From Symbiodinium natans (taxonomy: Eukaryota; Sar; Dinophyceae; Suessiales; Symbiodiniaceae), in the NCBI GenBank assembly GCA_905221605.1, contig CAJNDS010002462.1, positions 1 through 64,000 on the forward strand: DNA of 64,000 nucleotides. The letters run 5' to 3'. Numbering within the stretch: the stretch's first letter is position 1; each line of letters starts with the position of its first letter. Shown one piece after another: positions 45,401 to 54,400 of the stretch. Under the pieces are notes generated by a model, which was not told the DNA's origin, made no database searches, and was given only the letters and a program-made list of their open reading frames with translations. Both the position numbers and the translations under genes were made by a program.

Positions 45401-48400
45401 TTAGAGGCATCTACCGAAGGCCTTCCTTAGCTCTTCGAGGGCCTCACCGCAGACATATGTGGAATATGTGCCCTGTCGTAGTTAGCTATGTTCGGCACGG
45501 AACGCCAGCCCTGATACCCAGTCAAATCCTTAACATGCTCGCATCCCAGGCGCAGTGTACCCGAAGTGGGAAACTCGGTGTAGCAGGATGCATGGCCCTG
45601 CACCCGACTGTACTCCCATTGCCTGACACTCGCAGATGTCATACCTGCCCCAAACCCGGACCATATGCCCAGGTCACTTCAAGCCGAAGAGCTGCGGGTG
45701 CCGTATTCGGCCCCACACAAAGCACCTGTGGGAGGACCTCGGGGTTTCTAAGTGCGAGAATGGAGATCCGTGTTGTAGAGTGGTTGTCGGGCCGCAGGAA
45801 CATGATGCACGCCACGCCTGATTGCATAAGCATATACATGTGTGTTGTCTTTGCCGATAGCATGTCAGATCAAAAGTGGCATCGATATCCCCGAGCTCGG
45901 GTCAGGCCCGACGGCACTAGGAGGCGCACCCGCAATGAACTGGCTGCCCGCAGTGCTCGCCGCAATGCCCCTGGCAATCAAAGGGAGAGAGCCGACACTG
46001 CGGCCCCCCGTGCTCAGGAGATGAATCAGCAGCCCTGGCGACAAGCGGCCGATCGCGAGAGCCGACAGCCACACTGGCAGAATGCGAGGGGAGCCGACGC
46101 TCGGCCCCGGGATCAACATCAGGACTGGTACTACGACGAGGAGGACGAAGACGGTGAAGACTACCAGTTTGACACCAGTGACCGGCACGAAGTACATGCG
46201 GCGGAAGACGACGAGGGCTACCTCAAGATCTGGTGGCAGGGAGAATGGTGGTTCCGGCAGAAACCACCTGACCCACCGGCATCGCCAAAGAAGAGGCAGC
46301 AGGCTAGCAGCTCGAGCGAGCAAAGGAGGCCTACCACAGAGGGTGCCGTTCCTCCGGCCCCTGCCCAGCATGTCTCCGAGGGCCTCAAGCAGTTCGTCCC
46401 CCCTGCCCGAGACAGTGTGCCTCCACAATCCTTGAGAGCCGTGCGTGAGAAATGGAACCTGCTGGCCATCATCGAAGATGACATCAATGTCCTGCGCAAG
46501 AAGAAGGTCGCCCTCATGTTCAAAAATTTCTTCGAAATGGGGCACTTCGTCAAGCATCATGAAGACTTCCACCACTCGGAGTCCCTGAAGATCATCCCGG
46601 CCGCAGGCAACTGGAACCTTGCGTTTGTCATGTGCCTGATTTCCAGAGACAAGCTCAACTACGCGAACCACTCCACCTTCGGCACGGCAGTGGAATGCTG
46701 GTTATGGAGCCTGTCCAAAGATGCGGACTTCGAGCCCATCCTCACCCAGTTCGCCGGCATGCTGCACAGCGTAATCGCACTGTTTGAGGGAGTCCCCATG
46801 TCGCTGCATGAACAAATCCATTGGTTCGATAGTCATCAAGACCTGGCAATCAAATTCGACTACTACTTCCCCACCGAGCAACTGCAGGATGATGAGCAAA
46901 TTGTCCGAGTGGCAATTCAGGACCAAACCAGCCAGGACAGCAGAGATGATGACATGCCGGACAGGACCTCCAAGCACATGGGATACACGGCTCCTGCAAC
47001 CCGGACTGCCGAGCTGGCTTCATCTGATGCCTATGTGGAGATGGAGGTTGACTACCCTACGGGGCAAACGCCACCAAATCAATCTGGCAGCATCCCCCAC
47101 TCCCCGCGCAGGGTCGAGAGATACAACATCTACACGGAGACGACCTACGCCAGCAGCGATGGCACCTCTCTGCCCACGCCAGCACGCGATTCGGCCCCCC
47201 TTGGGGAGCCGACGAAGCTCTACTGGAAACTGGACCAGTCTCTCTCCAAAAGACTGTCAGTTGTTCTGAGACACGACTCTGAAGACTTCGGCTTGACGTT
47301 CGACGAGGCCGGGTGGACCAAGGTGTCAGACCTTTTACGCACCTCCATCATGAAGGAGAAGGGGGCAACCCCCAACTACATCCGCTCGGTGGTCTACTGG
47401 AACGACAAGCAACGCTTCGCGCTCGAATGGCGCGGTGCCGATCTCTACATCAGGGCGGTTCAAGGTCACTCCAAGAAAGGACTACGTGATGAAGCGGTCA
47501 TGCGGCCCCTTGGGGATGCCGAGTTGCCGGAGTACGTCCTCCATGCAACCAACTGGGACTTCTATGGCTCGATCTTGGCGAAGGGCATCATCACGGGAGG
47601 CCTCTCCCAGTCCCGGACACACATTCATTGCGTTTCCGTAGACAGAAGTGAATATCGGAATTACCCCGCGCATTGTGACATCGCAATCATTCTCTCCCCG
47701 AAAGAATCGGGGGCCCTTTGGTTCCGTTCAATGAACGGCTACTACTTAACCCGGGGTGCCGATGGCAAGCTGGCCCCGCATTGTATAAAGGCCGTCAGGA
47801 TCCTGGCATCGGGAGAAGAAGTTTTTGGCTCAGAGGGGCCACCGGCTGCTGACGTCGTCATGCAGGCCATTGTTCGGTCTCACTCTTTCCGGTCCCCCAG
47901 GGGAAGCCGATCTTCGGCCCCCAGTGACCGTGACCAAGACCGCACTGCAGCTCAGCGAGCATACACGGGGGTTGTATTGCATCATCGCATCCGTTGCACC
48001 GTTTCCTCTACCCAATGCATACGCACCAAACCCTCGCCTCTGCTGCAGGACTATGATCGACGAGATGTCCCAGGTCCCGAGAGTCAGTACGCCAGGTTGA
48101 GATGGGGACACATTCTTCTGCTGGGAGTGTTTTTGGTCGGTGGGAAAGGTTATGCAGGCAGGCTTCTATCGCTGCAAAGAGATAGACTAACTAAATGGCT
48201 CTGCACCAGGAGAATCAGAGGTTGCTACAGAAGGAGACCCTACATCCTCAGCACACATGCCAAGTGCACTACTAACCTATTTACAACACAGATGGGTGAG
48301 CCCGCCAGACGCACATCACCGAGCCGCGCTGGTCCCAAGTCCAGCGGCTGGGCCCCAAGCTTTCGAAGTCTTTTCTGGATGTGGATTCTTATCCTTTGTG

Positions 48401-51400
48401 GAAGCTTCGCGACAGCAAATGGGGGTCGAGCAGACGTGAGGGTTACCACGGGTTCCAGTACCGTGGTGGGAGCCACACAACATCGGCCCCAACAGTCCAA
48501 TAGAATGGGCGAAGACACTGGCCAGGCAATACGTAATCACCGTAACAGCATCGGGTGGATTGCCAAGAGATCGCTGCGACGAGCTCGCGCACGAGCCTAT
48601 GCCACAGGCGGCACTCACTATAAGGGCACATGGTACACTAGAGAAACACTGACAAAAACCACAGGGGGCATACACCAGCTGGGGCCGAATGATCGGCCGG
48701 CTAAACCCACAAAGCATCCCAAATCTGACAAAGCATCTCACCTTAGATGTCTCACCTGGAACATGAGCGGGGGCTCGCAGGCGGCCTGGCAAGAACTCAT
48801 GTCATGGTTAAGTGAGAAACCAGATGACTTTGACATCGTGTTCGTGCAGGAAACACACTGGAAACAGGAGGGGTGCCGCACTTTCTCGTCCGGCCCCTGG
48901 TTCGTCGTCTCCTCAGGGGCTACAGGCAAAGACAAATGCTCAGGAGTTGCAACTCTGATCCATCAAAATGTCTGCAAGCAAGATAATGTTAGCTACAGGG
49001 TTCTTAGGCAAGGCAGAGTACTCTCAGAACGGCTCGGATCTTCTGAATGTCTACCAGCATGTGTGGAGGACAAACATTGACAAAGCCGAGAACCTGAAGG
49101 CTCGGGCCTCAATCTGGGATGCGATACGGTCTAGCATCATGAAGAGTCCACAACGGAACGACTTGATTATTGCGGGAGACTTCAATTGCTCCATCAAAAC
49201 CTCGAGGGGATTGATAGGTAGCGCCGTTGTTGCCAAAGTAGAGGGATCGCCTGACGAAGATGACTTTCTGGGAATACTCCAGGACTTCGGCCTCACTCTC
49301 CTCAATACGTGGAACTGCACTCCGGCGCATACGTGCGTGCACCAAGGCACCAAAACGCAATTGGATTTCGTTGCGTGTAGGGTTCAGCACGCGACTTGCA
49401 CTGCTAGACACAGCAGACCCATGCATCAAGTCGCCCTCGGAAAGTGGAAGGCTAATCACCACATCCCAGTGCAGGCTCACATCCGTAGAGTCGCACCATG
49501 TCGGCTCCCGAACCCTGTCAAACCTTCGATGGCGTCTAGGCAATGCATCCAAGATTCCATTGCGCAGGCAGATGATCGGGCTAAGAAGTTAAAACACCTC
49601 ATCGATGCGGATATTCAAAAGCTGGACCCTGACTTGCATCTTCACAGCTTTACGCGGCAGGTGGATGAGATCATGAAAGAACACTTGCAAACCGTCTACC
49701 CTCCCGAACCTGAAGTTGACAACCGCGTTTCGCAGAATCCGCAGTTTAAGCACACCGCGAAAGAGATGTGGGCTAAGTACAAGGAATGGAAATCCACCAA
49801 AGCGAACAGCTTAATCGAAACTCTCCGGAAATGGAAAAAGTACACCGAGTTTCGCGTGGCCTCTAAAGCGATGAAACAAACTGCCAAGAAAATCAAACGC
49901 GAAAAGCTGCAGGCTGTCGCTGAGGACCCACAAGTTGCTGCCGCTAAGGGCGATCAACGGAAGGTGTGGATGAGCGCTAGAAAATTAGCTCCCTGGAAAC
50001 CCTTCGCGCGCACACACATCCGCAGCGAAAAGGGAGAAATCCTCACTCCCAAAGAACAACTGGCTGAGCTCATTAAGCACAGCAGCAACAAGTTTTGTCA
50101 GGGAGAAGACTATTTGCCCAATCACCGAGTCACTGAACCCATTCTTGTTCAGGCCAAAGACCTCGTTTGGGCCCTAGGAAAACTACCATTTCGCAAAGGG
50201 GTGCCGAAGATGTCGGCCCCGGCAGCAGTTTGGAGATTGTGCCGTGACCAGGTAGCCAAAACGCTGGAGCCCATCCTGATGCGATCCTGGGGGGAGGATT
50301 CCCTCTGCGTCATCCCACACGTGTGGAAAGACACATACCTCGTATGGTTGCCTAAACCACAGAAAGACCCCAGCCGCCCGTCCGGGCTTCGCCCAATAGG
50401 ACTCTCCCACCCTCTCTCGAAATCGGTATGTGCTCTGCTGAGAGAACACATCCGACCACTTCTCGAGGAAGCGCTGGTCACTCGACCGCAACTTGCATAT
50501 ACTGCCGGCAGAGGGGTTCTAGACGCCCTACTGAGAGTGCATAACCACCTGAGAGAGGCACGTGCGTATGCGACCCTGAGCAAACAAAGCATATATGACC
50601 TTCATGGAGGCATATGCTTCTCCCTTGACCTAGAGGGGGCGTTCGACAATGTCCCTCGCACTGCCCTTGCCACTAGCCTGAGACGCCTAGGGGTCTCCGA
50701 AACGCTGGTGCAACTCCTTATGCAGTTCCATTTCGAGGCAAGGTATCACTGCTCAGTCGGCGTTCATGAGGACCACGTCACGACCACACGAGGCATCAAA
50801 CAAGGCTGTACGGTCGCGCCGTATTTGTTTGTGGCACACACAATTGCTATCATTGACACACTAGCGGAGCGCCTAGGCTGGGACTGGGTAACGCAGCTGT
50901 TCACTTTTTACGCCGATGACGCATTAGCTGCATGGACGTTAAAAAGCGCCGAAGACCTTCAGGGTGCCATTGGCGGCATCCAAAAAGTCGTGCAAACCTT
51001 TAACGACCACGGTATGACTCTCAGCGCAACCAAATCGGTCGTGCTGTGTCACGCCAAGGGAGCAGATGCAATTAGGATTTTGCAGAAACTTAAGGTCTTT
51101 AAGGACAAACTCCCACACCTTGCCTTCATGCAACACGGCGAGCAGATTCTGATCCCCCTCAGGAAAACACATCAGTACCTAGGTACCGTCATTTCCTATA
51201 GAGATGCCCAGGAGAAAACTGTTCAGCTACGTATGCGTAAGGCGAGGGGTCAATATAGCCAGCTTCGCAAAGCCATCAACTCCAGACGCGTAACGCGCAA
51301 CCGCCCCAGGTACCAAATCTGGAGAGCCGGGGTGTGGAGCTCAGCAGCGCACGGGCTACTGGCGGTGGGTGTTAGACCCACAGGACGCAAGCATCTTCGA

Positions 51401-54400
51401 GCAATGGCTGCCAGACAGATGCGTGCTATTGCCAAAAAGCCGGCGCATCTTACCCTAGTGTCCAATGAACAGATCCAGAAGCATCTCAATGCTGAGGACC
51501 CCCTGCATGCTCTCGCTCACCAAGGCCAGAGAATGCATGACGCGCCTGAGAAAATTGCAGCAGAGTGCCCCAGCGACATTAGGGCCCTTCCACAGGTCCG
51601 GGCGCAGCTCGCGCTGGCTATCAACTCACTCCATTCGATGAGTGCAGGTGAGCAGCTTCCTGAAGATAAGGAGTCAGACCCTTATACCTGTCCGCATTGC
51701 AGTCAACAATTTCGCACTATCACTAGCCTCCGACAGCATAAGGCATGGAAGCACCCAGAAGACAAGCCAGAGCTGCTCAATTTTGATCCGGCAAACCATG
51801 CACTGAACGGTCTGCCCCAGTGTGCCTTCTGTAAATTCAAATACGGGGCATGGATTGGGCTTAAAGCACATATTGAAAAAGGATACTGCCCTGTTCTTTA
51901 TCCGGAATGCAGTACTCAGGGAGCCGCGGTCGGCCCCGAAGCAGATACTAGCACCGATCCAAAAGCTCCAGAGGAGGCCACTGCAAATGAGCCGCCTCCC
52001 ATAGCCCAAAAGCTGGTTCTTGATGCTGCTCGGCAACAAGGCTGGAAAAGTCTGCTAAATGCCGATGTTGTGTCGTCCCTCAAGCAACACTGCTGTGTTT
52101 GCAAGCGATGGATCGCAGATCCCACGGCTCTAAAGAGACACATAGTTAGGGCCCACAAGGACGTGTGGGCAGTCACCGCCAACGGCAAACTTGAGGAGCG
52201 ATGTGCACAGGTCAAGCCCCGACTCCTCAGAAATGGCACCTGCCCGTGGTGTGACAGGTCCTCCCCCTCCAGACATTACTTCCAATGCAATGTGATCTTC
52301 CAATGTGCCCTGATAGGACTACACTGTGAACATGACGACGGAAGTGGTGAGCGTCTTCGGCAACCTACTACCAGGGCTAGCGACGAACATGAGAGAGACC
52401 TCGAAGCAGCCGAGAGAAATGGACCGGGAGACCGAGAACGCACCGAACAAGCGACCCAAAGCGGCCCGGCGAGGACAGCGGGGAGGCCGGCGGCAAATTG
52501 CAGACGAGAACCTGAACTCGGTGGTGACGCTCCTGGCAAATCTGTCGTTGCAGCAGGAGGACGCCCTGAACCGTCTACGCCTGGACACATCCTTCACTTT
52601 CCACCTCCAGCAACAAGGCCCAGGAACCATATTGCTGCCGCTTTTCAAGGCGGGGCAGGAATGGCAACAAAAACAGAAGAAAGGAGAGAACGTCCCCCCG
52701 ATGAGAATCGTTGCGCTGGGCCTCCTGCTGAAAGAGGTCGTGGCAAGAGTCCAACTGATGGTAGGAGATCCCACGGCCGTGGAGAATGCGATGAAGCATC
52801 AGTGGCTCGACCAGCAGAAGCGCTTCGTGTATCAGGAGTGGAACTCGGCCACCAAACAGGTGGAGCCGTCGGCGACAGCCAAGAGCCTGAAGGTGGAAGA
52901 GGCGACGGAGCTCATCAACCAGGTCGCCGAGCTGTGTCTTCCGGATCTGGTCACCAGGTTCTGCGCCCAAAGGCGTCCCAAGCAAGAGCCCCAGGAAGGC
53001 GACAAAGCAGTGTTCCTCATCGAAGTAGCCATGCGAGATCCGAGAGCAAACATCCTGCATCAGAAACTGCGACAGTTGGCCAACTGCGCGGTGTGGAATG
53101 TGGTGGGAGCGCAACTGCAGCCGCCAAACCAGCAACGCCACGGACTGGCAATGGCACTGCAAAAGGCCTTGGAAAACATCTGAGCGCTGCAGGAAGTGCA
53201 CGGCCACCTGCTGGTGTGCCGAGTGTCTCTCGCCTCAAGCTTAAAAATAGCGGCAACACTTGCTACATCAACTCCGTCATAACTGCCACCCTGTGGCAAG
53301 TACAACTCAGGCCGGGGAGCCGCATACCTGATGCTTGGCAGAAGGCACTTGCCAAAACGCACTGGGATGCAGCCATGTTTCTCCGCATGTACATGTTAGG
53401 CTGGGCGCAGCCCAACAGACAGCATGACGTGAGCGAATTCATACAGTTCATCATCCCTAAGCTTGCTTGGACTGATAGTCTCGTTCACTGGGAGGCTAGA
53501 GTTGCGGTTGAGGAGGGGTGCACTACTGAAATCAGGGAGCCCGCTGCACCATTGCTACTTCTGGCAGCACCTGGAGGTATCCAAGACGGGGAGCTGGACA
53601 CCCTCATCCTTAACTGGCACCTGCAGGCCCAACCGCATGCGCTATGCACAGCTCCGACTCACATTTTCCTTGTCCTACCTAGATATACCACGACCAATGG
53701 TGTCACGAGGAAGACCCGTGTGCCTATTACATTCAACAATCGCTGTGTCCACCTGCCGATCTTCAGAAATGAAAGCAGCATAGCGTGTGATTGGCTTGCC
53801 TATGACCTCATTTCCATCATTGTGCATCTGGGTGAAACAGTTCTCACAGGGCACTACAGAACCGTTGGCTTGATACCGGGCAGGACAGATGCCTGGTACA
53901 TGGACGACGGTGTCGCATCGGAAAGGCTTGAAACCTTAAGCCCCGAAATCCAGTCCAACTGTTATGTGCTTGGCTGTATCCGCAGGCCCCCTGCTGGGGA
54001 AGGCGGATCGGCCTGACGATGAGAGCTTATTTTTCTCACAAAAGTGGGGGTGCACCCCCCCTCTCGGGTGCACGGGGGGACAGGCTGGCAACCCTGTCTG
54101 AACCTTTGTCTCTGTTCCTATGTACAGGGAAGGCACATGTGAAGCCGACCTTTCGGCCACAGTGCCATGATACCGGCATCTCATGCCCGGGTCGCCCTGC
54201 TAAGGAGTCTTGAGCGATGAGAAAAAGAGATAGCTACACTCTCCCTGAGTGTTTTTGTGCTCTTCTTCTTTAGTGTACCGCGTCCTTTTTCAACCATGCC
54301 ACCATACGCAGTCATGCGTTGTTCCATCAGCACGGGGGTGCCGCTCCCTCATCGGCCCCAGGACATCTGCGGCACAAGTGTGCCCACACTGTTTAGCCCT

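Noticed and set aside
44992-45861. N-terminal 290 codons of the frame that ends at 49080
   Set aside because: The frame starts at a GTG, has scattered low-complexity sequence and overlaps the ORF at 44739-45404 in another frame. Protein-like sequence begins only at the ATG at 45862.
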